From Bedellia somnulentella (taxonomy: Eukaryota; Arthropoda; Insecta; Lepidoptera; Bedelliidae): a stretch of 64,000 nucleotides of DNA. Under the pieces are notes generated by a model that did no database searches, was not told the DNA's origin, and was given only the letters and a program-made list of their open reading frames with translations. Within the stretch, counting starts at the first letter, position 1. Every line of letters begins with the position of its first letter. Shown here piece by piece: positions 59,901 through 64,000 of this stretch. Location of the stretch: NCBI GenBank assembly GCA_963576735.1, contig OY755171.1, forward strand, positions 15,066,001-15,130,000, read 5' to 3'. The translations under genes were made by a program, and so were the position numbers.

Positions 59901-60615
59901 GGAGAAAAAAAAACGTAAAGAGACGTAAAGACACAGGACTGAGTTTTATTTAATTATATCACAACTTTGTAAAACGCACGAATGCACCAAAAAGCAGAAG
60001 AGCAGTTAGTAAAATGTTAGAAAAAATTGGTACGCTTCCCGTTCAAGAAATATGGCGGAGACGATTACTTAAATATCTTTGATTAATTCAAACTCAAACG
60101 TTCACGTTCACGCCGTATATCGCCGAACGGACACGGACGTGTACTCACGTGATAGGGGGCTGGCCTATCGCCGTTTGCGTATGGTATGAATACACAGTCA
60201 CATGACTTGGTAAAACTTAGGGATGTGGGTTTCCTCACGATGTTTTTCCTCACTGTTAACAACCATGATAAATTAACCACACATATGACTTTTAGAAAAG
60301 ACAAATTGGTGTAGGCCTGACCCGGGATTTTCACCCACATCGTCTGCACGATAAGCGGTGTTCTACCCTCTGAGCTATCACGGATGCTCAAATTCTCCTT
60401 TGATTAAAAGCGTAAATTAAAAATAGAATTATTATTTATATGGTTCTTACTCTACATCCAAGTTGTGTTGCGGATAGACCGACTTTTCCTCGCTGGCGTT
60501 CACCTGTTGTTAGCGTTGGCTTCACCTGTACAGGGTTGCCAATGATGCCTGTGCTGGCTGAGCATGATCTTTTAGTGCAGGGCCGAACCCCGCGTTTACG
60601 CAACTTTACGTCCAT
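39391..60615 (-). CDS. ccC: long coiled-coil protein, 17 exons, 798 aa
   Basis: Coding exons (descending): 60451-60615, 58642-58710, 57648-57738, 53584-53693, 52535-52712, 51546-51691, 50665-50783, 49814-49955, 49546-49731, 46742-46857, 46559-46667, 45950-46100, 43148-43287, 42738-42856, 40846-40963, 40281-40484, 39391-39624. Sum 2397 nt, unbroken phase, TAG stop. The N-terminus is basic (MDVKLRKRGVRPCTKRSC); a short helical domain with WPPQDLMLLI follows at about residues 160-200, then coiled coil to the end. No signal peptide, membrane segment or catalytic motif. Exon phases from exon 5 on match ccA and ccB, so it is a third paralogue although sequence similarity is faint. Two donors are atypical (GTTCGT, GTTCGA). 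Introns hold a mariner, Helitrons, SINEs and foldbacks. Function unknown. Confidence 0.85.
39700..40085 (+). mobile_element. SINE-1 copy
   Basis: AGATAGCAAAGTGGTTAGAA head, GGGCCTACAGCAATATATC, to GGCGTGAACGTTTGAG; last intron of ccC. Confidence 0.7.
40281..40484 (-). CDS. ccC exon 16
   Basis: 204 nt, phase 0 to 0, donor GTAAGT. Arg/Ala/Leu coiled coil, then an acidic stretch (DENEKDNESVDERDRPD). Counterpart of the 240-nt unit of ccA/ccB. Confidence 0.88.
40568..40722 (-). mobile_element. LINE 3'-end fragment
   Basis: ACATACATATACCTACCCAC, TTCCCATTGGGTTAGGCG, CGCTTTGCATGATCCTAGC; related to the 32318 LINE. Confidence 0.6.
40846..40963 (-). CDS. ccC exon 15
   Basis: 118 nt, phase 2 to 0, acceptor TTTTTTCCAG, donor GTTATT. 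Coiled coil VQNLKIQISDMRIEIQKLRQ. The preceding intron contains the mariner. Confidence 0.85.
41258..42558 (-). mobile_element. mariner transposon, near full length
   Basis: 1.3 kb between TA dinucleotides (41256, 42559). Imperfect termini CGAGGGGCATGCCAAAAG and CGAAGGGCATGCAAATAG. Minus-strand ATG at 42381 (MELSRRDFRAMIYYDFKKGL). Catalytic residues appear as ASDET, HHDN and PDLAPCDF, with 34 residues between the last two Asp (D34D). One frameshift in the A-run near 41935 and one in-frame TAG near 41890 disable it. It lies in ccC intron 14. Confidence 0.92.
42738..42856 (-). CDS. ccC exon 14
   Basis: 119 nt, phase 0 to 2, donor GTAAGT. Encodes VELVEKEGQIMILEKHIHDL. Counterparts 116 nt (ccA) and 122 nt (ccB). 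Confidence 0.85.
43148..43287 (-). CDS. ccC exon 13
   Basis: 140 nt, phase 1 to 0, acceptor CTTTCAG. Encodes WKELQEKQAALTKTEEALKK; more GC-rich than its introns. Matches ccA exon 12 in phase. Confidence 0.88.
43523..43794. repeat. 272-bp direct repeat, left copy
   Basis: ATACTACCAGAACACG... to ...AATCATTTATAA, repeated without a difference that I can see at 44461-44732, flanking a TIR element. Confidence 0.85.
43796..44460. mobile_element. ~666-bp TIR element between direct repeats
   Basis: Inverted ends CCTCCTGATGCCCA (43796) and TGGGCATCAGGAGG (44447-44460). Internal CCCACGGTCCT motifs at 43806, 44151, 44227 and inverted at 44408. Contains the tRNA-core palindrome. No coding capacity. Confidence 0.6.
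43844..44062. repeat. 105-bp-arm palindrome of two head-to-head tRNA-like units
   Basis: Arms 43844-43948 and 43958-44062 around a 9-bp spacer. Each arm holds box B GGTTCGAACCCCGC, the string GACGGGGGCGTATACCCGAA and AAAGGAAAGAAA. The plus-strand unit (about 43947-44022) folds with a 7-bp GACACTG/CAGTGTC acceptor stem, but the anticodon loop is 8 nt, so it looks tRNA-derived rather than a working tRNA. Confidence 0.8.
44461..44732. repeat. 272-bp direct repeat, right copy
   Basis: Copy of 43523-43794, offset 938 bp, starting exactly at the end of the TIR element. Confidence 0.85.
44819..45784 (+). mobile_element. Lep1-like non-autonomous Helitron
   Basis: TCTATACTTATAATAAATC to GGACGATCCACTAG, A|T insertion site, (CTGT)7-like tract near 44941. 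Same family as 1056-2043. Confidence 0.75.
45793..45937 (-). mobile_element. tRNA-core element with inverted AAAGGAAAGAAG ends
   Basis: AATAAAGGAAAGAAG at the left and CTTCTTTCCTTTATT at the right enclose one tRNA-like core (GTAGCTCAATTGGCAGAGCG on the minus strand, box B GGTTCGATCCCC). It ends 13 bp from ccC exon 12. Confidence 0.65.
45950..46100 (-). CDS. ccC exon 12
   Basis: 151 nt, phase 0 to 1. Coiled coil SQMSQYEEEIKQLRQELKNT; second half of the 236-nt unit (total 260 nt here). A tRNA-core element lies just below the donor GTAATT. Confidence 0.85.
46291..46532 (+). mobile_element. SINE-2 copy
   Basis: GTGTAGTGTCGGCTTAGAAT to GTGAGAATATGTATG, ending about 27 bp from ccC exon 11. Confidence 0.75.
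46559..46667 (-). CDS. ccC exon 11
   Basis: 109 nt, phase 2 to 0, donor GTAAAT. First half of the region that is a single 236-nt exon in ccA and ccB. A SINE-2 copy ends about 27 bp below. Confidence 0.85.
46742..46857 (-). CDS. ccC exon 10
   Basis: 116 nt, phase 0 to 2, the same length and phase as exon 10 of ccA and ccB. Donor AG|GTTCGA is non-consensus but forced by phase. Confidence 0.85.
46858..48190. other. ccC intron 9 (lower part), nothing recognised
   Basis: 1.3 kb of non-coding sequence without an identifiable repeat family. Confidence 0.4.
48197..48802. mobile_element. 606-bp foldback/TIR element
   Basis: Ends GTCGTGGCCATATCGTA are inverted over about 60 bp, including TGAAATGATCGATCATTTCA. 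ATATAT flanks both sides. GGCCA(T/G)ATCGT-type motifs recur inside. Non-coding; superfamily unclear. Confidence 0.65.
48978..49526 (+). mobile_element. Helitron-like element
   Basis: TCCATACTAATATTATAAATGC to GGTACCAGCTAG with TC/CTAG ends, CTGT tract at 49012. The 3' end is 20 bp from ccC exon 9. Confidence 0.65.
49546..49731 (-). CDS. ccC exon 9
   Basis: 186 nt, 62 codons, phase 0 to 0, donor GTATGT. Coiled coil (LKETVTSAENMLRVARTRIL). A Helitron-like element ends 20 bp into the intron. Confidence 0.9.
49814..49955 (-). CDS. ccC exon 8
   Basis: 142 nt, phase 2 to 0, donor GTACGT. Helix ending in a Pro/Glu break (VAQEPTPPEN), comparable to the Pro break in ccB exon 8. Confidence 0.88.
49990..50660. 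other. ccC intron 7, nothing firm
   Basis: Contains a loose inverted pair (CGATCATATATACCAAAGAT near 50258 and its complement near 50500), perhaps an old small MITE. Confidence 0.3.
50665..50783 (-). CDS. ccC exon 7
   Basis: 119 nt, phase 0 to 2, donor GTGAGT. Encodes NNMKKRKAQLEQQSNDLLKM; counterpart of ccA exon 6 and ccB exon 7. Confidence 0.85.
51546..51691 (-). CDS. ccC exon 6
   Basis: 146 nt, phase 1 to 0, acceptor ATATTACAG, donor GTAATA. Contains VELKSIPDDVRHVTTELLFR; LKxxP and RxE(I/V) spacing equals ccA exon 5. Confidence 0.85.
52024..52385 (-). mobile_element. SINE-1 copy, full length
   Basis: CATAAACGTTCACGCCGTTT to CCACTGGACTATCATG; close to the subtype at 6228 (both carry GGCAGCGC(CAT)CTAGTG-type sequence). 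Confidence 0.8.
52535..52712 (-). CDS. ccC exon 5
   Basis: 178 nt, phase 0 to 1. Phase continuity requires the non-consensus donor G|GTTCGT. Encodes RAFLECYATLKEKANRYGSA and later VESWPPQDLMLLIREDL. ccB exon 5 (175 nt) has the same phases. Confidence 0.8.
52817..52975 (-). mobile_element. SINE-2 fragment
   Basis: ACATACACACTTAAGGCTAT to CATCACCCAGAAATA. Confidence 0.55.
53189..53340. mobile_element. 152-bp MITE with ~60-bp arms
   Basis: GTGATTAGCGCCCGATTTTTGA and complement of GTGACTTACGCTCGATTTCT are inverted; arms also share TTGAGTATTC and ACTTAAGTATCGTT. Confidence 0.65.
53584..53693 (-). CDS. ccC exon 4
   Basis: 110 nt, phase 1 to 0, donor GTAATT. Encodes LSRQLCTKRREYQRLKKNII; start of the helical domain. 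Confidence 0.85.
53728..54053 (+). mobile_element. SINE-4, tRNA-derived
   Basis: tRNA-like head CTCCGTGGTCTCACGGTTAA with box B GGGTTCGAATCCC, then CCGTCGGTCCCGGCTACTGT and CCAACCCGCAATTGGCCAGC. Single copy in the window, immediately above ccC exon 4. Confidence 0.7.
54060..54315 (+). mobile_element. SINE-2 copy, full length
   Basis: TGTGTAGTGTCGGCTTAGAA to GTGAGTATATG(TATG)n, directly behind SINE-4. Confidence 0.8.
54335..54430 (+). mobile_element. SINE-2 head remnant
   Basis: GCTGTGTAGTTTCGGTAAAG and CTGCGGGTGTCGCAAAATGC echo the SINE-2 head. Confidence 0.4.
54447..54595 (-). mobile_element. tRNA-core element
   Basis: AATAAAGGAAAGAAAAG, GACACCGGCGGGGTTCGAAC, GTATACGCCCCCG then CTCCTTTATTTATC and CACACATGAGGTTTTCATGT, as beside the palindrome at 43844-44062. 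Confidence 0.55.
54870..55093 (-). mobile_element. SINE-2 copy
   Basis: ATACTCACGGCTATAAATCG to CTAAGCCGACACTACAC. Confidence 0.75.
55123..55998 (+). mobile_element. Lep1-like Helitron, diverged
   Basis: TCTATACTTATAATAAATC to GGGCCGATCCACTAG. Internally more altered than the other three copies. Confidence 0.7.
56068..56430 (+). mobile_element. SINE-1 copy, full length
   Basis: CGTGATAGCTCAGTGGGTAG head to GGCGTGAACGTTTGAG tail. Confidence 0.8.
56444..57585. mobile_element. 1.14-kb TIR element with ~78-bp ends
   Basis: TGTCGCAGCCAACTGGTTAA at 56444 and its complement ending 57585; inverted for about 78 bp. A TATC flank on both sides may be the target duplication. No transposase. The interior repeats CAGTCAGC/GCCAACTGG-like strings. 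Confidence 0.7.
57648..57738 (-). CDS. ccC exon 3
   Basis: 91 nt, phase 0 to 1, acceptor CTTTCAG, donor GTAAGT. Encodes DPGYQTLDSAQRKGSLLEEM. The intron below contains the 1.1-kb TIR element at 56444-57585. Confidence 0.75.
57803..57915 (+). mobile_element. SINE-1 3' fragment
   Basis: AAAACGTGGGTACCTTCTCTGG to GGCGTGAACGTTTATG, the subtype of 6228. Confidence 0.65.
58029..58276 (+). mobile_element. SINE-2 copy
   Basis: TATAGTGTCGGCTTAGAATA to GTGAGTATATG(TATG)n; tandem with the next copy. Confidence 0.78.
58308..58549 (+). mobile_element. SINE-2 copy
   Basis: CGTGTAGTGCCAGCTTAGAA to GTGAGTACATGTATG. The preceding copy is another subtype (CCGGTGGGTGTACG versus CCAAGGGTGTCG). Confidence 0.75.
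58642..58710 (-). CDS. ccC exon 2
   Basis: 69 nt, phase 0 to 0, acceptor ATTGCAG, donor GTACGT. Encodes LLKNKQETELGLLTRIPVPV. Confidence 0.7.
59002..59110 (+). mobile_element. SINE-2 3' half
   Basis: CATCTTTTCCCCAATCAACT to GTGAGTATATGTATGTATG. Confidence 0.7.
59163..59345 (-). mobile_element. LINE end and SINE-2 remnants
   Basis: TTAGTTCCTTTTGGGGTAAG and TGATCGCCACTTTGTGC recall the LINE end; 59262-59345 (GGGGCGGCCAGAGCT, CAGCCGCTTTTGGAAG) is a SINE-2 piece. Confidence 0.5.
59350..59540 (-). mobile_element. SINE-2 copy lacking its head
   Basis: TATACTCACGGCTATATTTC to AAAGCCCCAATACCCTTA. Confidence 0.7.
59541..60099. other. ccC first intron, mostly unrecognised
   Basis: Contains CATTTATTTCAGCTAATAGCCC (59587), shared with 26747; otherwise nothing supported. 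Confidence 0.35.
60100..60388 (-). mobile_element. SINE-1 copy, internally deleted
   Basis: CGTTCACGCCGTATATCGCC to CCCTCTGAGCTATCACGG, lacking the GTTCAGAGTACCCACG block. Confidence 0.7.
60451..60615 (-). CDS. ccC exon 1 (start)
   Basis: 165 coding nt from the ATG at 60615; acceptor TTGTTGCAG lies 3 nt upstream, so a 5' UTR intron precedes it as in ccB. Basic, Cys/Thr/Gly-rich. Donor GTAAGA. An earlier coding exon cannot be fully excluded. Confidence 0.7.
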
Positions 60616-60639
60616 TACCTGCAACAAATTTGAATAAAT

Positions 60640-60890
60640 ACGTTTACTCACGGCCACAAATTCCAAAACGGGTCTCGTTACCCGTTTTGGAATTTGTGGC
60701 TTCAGAGCTTGAATCTTCACAGCCACATTTGGAAGTTGATAGAGGCAAGATAGTAATTATAAAATATCGTTGGTGATGGGTTTCCAAGAGCATTGCCCTA
60801 AAACCACTTAAAAAAATACTCTTTGTCGCCTCTTACGATACCCGTGGTTAAAGAGGGGTAGTGACATTCTAAACCGACATTACACAGCAG
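60640..60890 (-). mobile_element. SINE-2 copy with a palindrome in its 3' region
   Basis: ACTCACGGCCACAAATTCC, then an inverted duplicate of that segment (60680-60700), then the normal SINE-2 body to AACCGACATTACACAGC. Confidence 0.7.
60653..60700. repeat. 21-bp-arm perfect palindrome
   Basis: Arms 60653-60673 and 60680-60700 around CTCGTT; a fold-over duplication of SINE sequence 38 bp upstream of the ccC start codon. Confidence 0.8.
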
Positions 60891-61119
60891 ATTAGAATCC
60901 CTTGTGAAACATTGATCGGACTATCTATGGGTCTTTCTGAGCATCGTGTTCTGTTAATAATACTACATTCGTATCGTAATTGTCCTTTTGCTGCCAATCT
61001 ACAATAGTAATCCAATTTAAAGAAGATAAGACTGCACAAAATTGATCTAAAATTATTTTTTTTGTATAATTTTTACGTACAGTTAATTAAGCTCATTTAA
61101 TAAATTATATTATTTATTA

Positions 61120-61936
61120 CTAGTGGATCGTCCCAGCTTCGCACGGGTAGCGTGGTTTTTTTAATATCTGAGGTTTCTTTTTTTAGTCACTGCTCAAGCA
61201 TTGTGAAATTCAGCGCAATGTTTTCAATTTATTAAATTTATAGCACTCCCTAAACAGTGTAGTTTGGTGATTTTTAATGCGCTTTAATGAACGGTTCAGT
61301 ATTTCCGTTTAATAGCAAATTTTGGAATAAAACGCTATGAAGTATTTATAACAATCTAAAAAATAAATCATTACGTGTTGTAGGATGCAACTACTGGCGC
61401 CATCTTGTATGTTATATGTAAATTAGTAACGATTCGGTTTTGGTCACGGGCGCGATGGCTTATTTTATGTATAATTTCGGTGTTTCTCTACCGATTTCTA
61501 TGATTCTTTTTTTATTGAATAGGTAATAATGTTACCTTTTTTGAATCAGGGATGAGTGAGAGGTTTACAAACGTAAGAGTAAACAAATGTAATCAGAATT
61601 TTCCGAACTGCTAAGCTATCAGGAATTACACGTGTTATTGTGAGTCAACCGTAAAAGATAGACATAAACTGTTGAGCATTTTTTTTTAGATAATTTTATG
61701 AAGAATATTTCCGTCATACATGATTTCTATGTAAGTTTAACGATTAAGGCTGCACACGCGACGGAAGCTTGAAAAATGTATTAACTTCTCCCGTTTTCCC
61801 AAAATTTCCCAAAGTTCCCCTTTACTACTCTGCTGGAAAGTATACAAAAACTTGCCCAGGAGTATGGAGAATAATTGTACCACGTTTCGTTAAAATCCGT
61901 CGAGTAGTTTTTGTTTCCATAAGGAACATACAAACC

Positions 61937-61974
<38 letters not shown>

Positions 61975-62093
61975 AATTTTACTGATTGCATTTTTGGCAT
62001 CAGTATCGATCCCTAATCACCACCTGATAGTTATTTTGAAAATATATTTCATGTACAGAATTGACCTCTCTACAGATTTATTATAAGTATAGA
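61120..62093 (-). mobile_element. Lep1-like non-autonomous Helitron
   Basis: 5' TCTATACTTATAATAAATC at 62093, 3' CCACTAG at 61120, (CTGT)n tract at 61938-61974. Closest to 1056-2043. Confidence 0.75.
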
Positions 62094-62179
62094 TTAAAGT
62101 TTCTGTAAGTTTGTATAGGAATAGAAAAAAATACATTTATGGTTTTCATGAAATATAGACAAGTCATCATATGTGTGAG

Positions 62180-62375
62180 ATGGATTCGAATAGCACTAAC
62201 CCATTTCTTCCCGTGACGAAAGACGTAAGAAGCGACTAATAGTTTTGGTCCTTTGGATCCATCACCAGCCATCCTTTATTTTACCATCTTTTATCATCTT
62301 TGCCAAAAGTGCCTTACGTCTTTCTCAATTTAAAGTTCTCAGTTTTTGGAATTTAAAAATATAAGTATGTATATA
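62180..62375 (+). mobile_element. SINE-2 copy, degraded
   Basis: AATAGCACTAACCCATTTCT, AAGAAGCGACTAATAG and CCATCCTTTATTTTACCATC. Confidence 0.55.
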
Positions 62376-62407
62376 TGTGTGCATTTATAAAATGTGTTTG
62401 TTACGTT

Positions 62408-62565
62408 GAAGATACTTATTAAGATACATTTTAAACTAGATAACATGTTAAACTTACTATTAAACCCAACGAAAAATCGGCAGTCCCATCCGCTATTTTA
62501 AAGCCAATCTATCTTGGCATTTTTATATCAAATCACGAGAATTTGGTTTTTCTTAATGGAGTATT
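62408..62565. repeat. ~160-bp direct repeat, copy 1
   Basis: AGATACTTATTAAGATACATT to GGTTTTTCTTAATGGAGTA; repeated nearly unchanged at 63057-63223. Unknown family. Confidence 0.8.
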
Positions 62566-63056
62566 ATTATTATTATCTTGTTAATTGGCCCTCGTATACA
62601 GTTTATACATTCTGCCAGCGTCAGAGTGAAAAAGAAACAGCTTACTTTTTGAAACAAGTCCGATAAAAACGAAATTTAATTATTATTGTTTTTAAATATC
62701 TTAGAGTCAGAAAGAGATTAATAGATACAAATATATGTATATTTTAAGATGACATATAGAAATAAAAATAGACAATATTTTTTTACGAATTTGATCTATG
62801 ATATTATAATTTAATTCCATTAGAAGATATGAAATAACTTAAAGATTTCACAAAGTCAGTATGAACAAGTGATAACACATTTATCATGTTAGTAGGTTTA
62901 GTAATAGAAGAAGGGAGAATATCATAAAATGATGTCGTTAATTTTGAACAGTTAAAAAATTAATGATCCAAAGTTCCTTCCTCAAGTCCACATTCACGTA
63001 ACGAATAATCTTTAATTTTAATTTTAGCGAGAAATACTGGATAGCTACATTATTAC
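62566..63056. other. unique stretch between direct repeats
   Basis: About 490 bp, AT-rich, beginning ATTATTATTATTATC; no coding potential. Confidence 0.4.
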
Positions 63057-63223
63057 AAGATACTTATAAAGATACATTTTAAACTAGATACGAGTAACAT
63101 GTTAAACTTACTATTAAACCCAACGAAAAATCGGCAGTCCCATCCGCTATTTTAAAGCCAATCTATCTTGGCATTTTTATATCAAATCACGAGAATTTGG
63201 TTTTTCTTAATGGAGTAATTTTT
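63057..63223. repeat. ~165-bp direct repeat, copy 2
   Basis: Copy of 62408-62565 with a CGAGTA-type small insertion near the start (ACTAGATACGAGTAACATG). Confidence 0.8.
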
Positions 63224-63579
63224 AATTTTCCACCGAAATGTCATTTATACGAATTCTTTAATAGAGAAAAAGAGTAAAATTTAGTCTATAGATCTATGGT
63301 GAATCGACCCATCTTCGACTTCAGAGACTTCGACTGAAAGTTTGATGACTTGAATACCCCCACAATATACCTATAACTCTATGTTTTCGCAAGGTACAAT
63401 GTTTTTTTAGAGTTAGACCATAAGTTAGACCCATGTTGGACCACGTAGTTTTGTCTCAAGTTTGACTCATGTTGTCAACTGGACTAAACTTTCTTTCCAT
63501 CGGTTTTGAGGGTTTTGTTGCTCAATGGCGAAATACTTAACCCTTATCCAAACTATTCAGATAATGCAGCTGATCCATC

Positions 63580-63715
63580 AGCAACGATACTTTATTTCTA
63601 ACCTCCTGTCCCCTTTCAATTTCCAAATGTGGCTCAGGAGTTTTTAGCTCTGAAGCTCTGGCTATCCCTTTTTGGAATTTATGGTCATGAGTATATATAT
63701 GTATGTATGTATAAT
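63580..63715 (+). mobile_element. SINE-2 3' half
   Basis: ACGATACTTTATTTCTAACC to CATGAGTATATATATGTATG. Confidence 0.65.
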
Positions 63716-63856
63716 GTACCTAGTTTTTTTTTAGTTAAAAACCTTTTTTATCACATTGATGATTATGAAAAGGAGTTGATAAGATGGATACTTCTAAAGA
63801 GCCTTTGCATACCACAACATTTTGTCGCTCCGTCGAATGCACGCATCAGTTATGTG

Positions 63857-64000
63857 CTACACATACATACATACATATACTCACGCCATTAATTCCCATT
63901 GGGGTAGGCAGAGACTATCGATCGCCACTTCGTACGATCCTGACAAACCTCTCTAGCTTCGTTTACATCCATCAATCTTTTCATACATGCTCTTTTATTC
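63857..64000 (-). mobile_element. LINE 3' end, runs off the window
   Basis: Nearly identical to the 3' end of the LINE at 32318 (TATACTCACGCCATTAATTC, TTTACATCCATCAATCTTTTC). The frame is that of the reverse-transcriptase C-terminus; the rest lies beyond 64000. Confidence 0.8.

Noticed and set aside
62408..63223. Miniature LTR retrotransposon
   Set aside because: Repeats lack TG/CA ends, a primer-binding site and a purine tract.

Overview
The window is AT-rich insect nuclear DNA, most probably from a moth or butterfly. The pointers are intron-rich genes, non-autonomous Helitrons of the Lep1 type (5' TC, 3' CTAG, inserted between A and T), several tRNA-derived SINE families, a mariner and a LINE with a (TATG)n tail. 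The species cannot be named from the sequence alone.

Three protein-coding genes can be assembled exon by exon with GT/AG borders and continuous phase. I call them ccA, ccB and ccC. ccA (minus, 4773-18540, 17 exons, 855 codons), ccB (plus, 24213-36949, 16 coding exons, 892 codons) and ccC (minus, 39391-60615, 17 exons, 798 codons) all encode long coiled-coil proteins without signal peptide or membrane segment. ccA and ccB are divergent; ccB and ccC are convergent. Their proteins look only distantly alike, but from about residue 250 onward the exon phases and many exon lengths correspond one to one: 116/116/116 nt, 236/236/(109+151) nt, 183/186/186 nt and (132+108)/240/204 nt. I read them as ancient, strongly diverged paralogues forming one cluster. 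I cannot assign a known family or function; cytoskeletal, centrosomal or meiotic roles are guesses from architecture.

Layout: 1-4.7 kb is nested transposons (LINE tail, TIR element, Helitron) and SINEs. 4.8-18.5 kb is ccA with a Tc1-like relict and a foldback in one large intron. 18.5-24.2 kb is the divergent intergenic stretch. 24.2-37 kb is ccB, with a 5'-truncated LINE bounded by a 12-bp target-site duplication and Harbinger-like MITEs in introns. 37-39.4 kb is a MITE cluster between the convergent genes. 39.4-60.6 kb is ccC, whose introns hold a mariner, a palindromic element with a tRNA-like core, a 666-bp TIR element between 272-bp direct repeats, Helitrons and large foldbacks. 60.6-64 kb is repeats, ending in a LINE 3' end that leaves the window.

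The commonest repeat (SINE-2, more than 20 copies or pieces) shares its 3' end with the LINE at 32.3 kb, which suggests that LINE family mobilised it. Coordinates of exons come from hand reading of splice sites and phase; repeat borders are approximate unless a target-site duplication or TIR is given.
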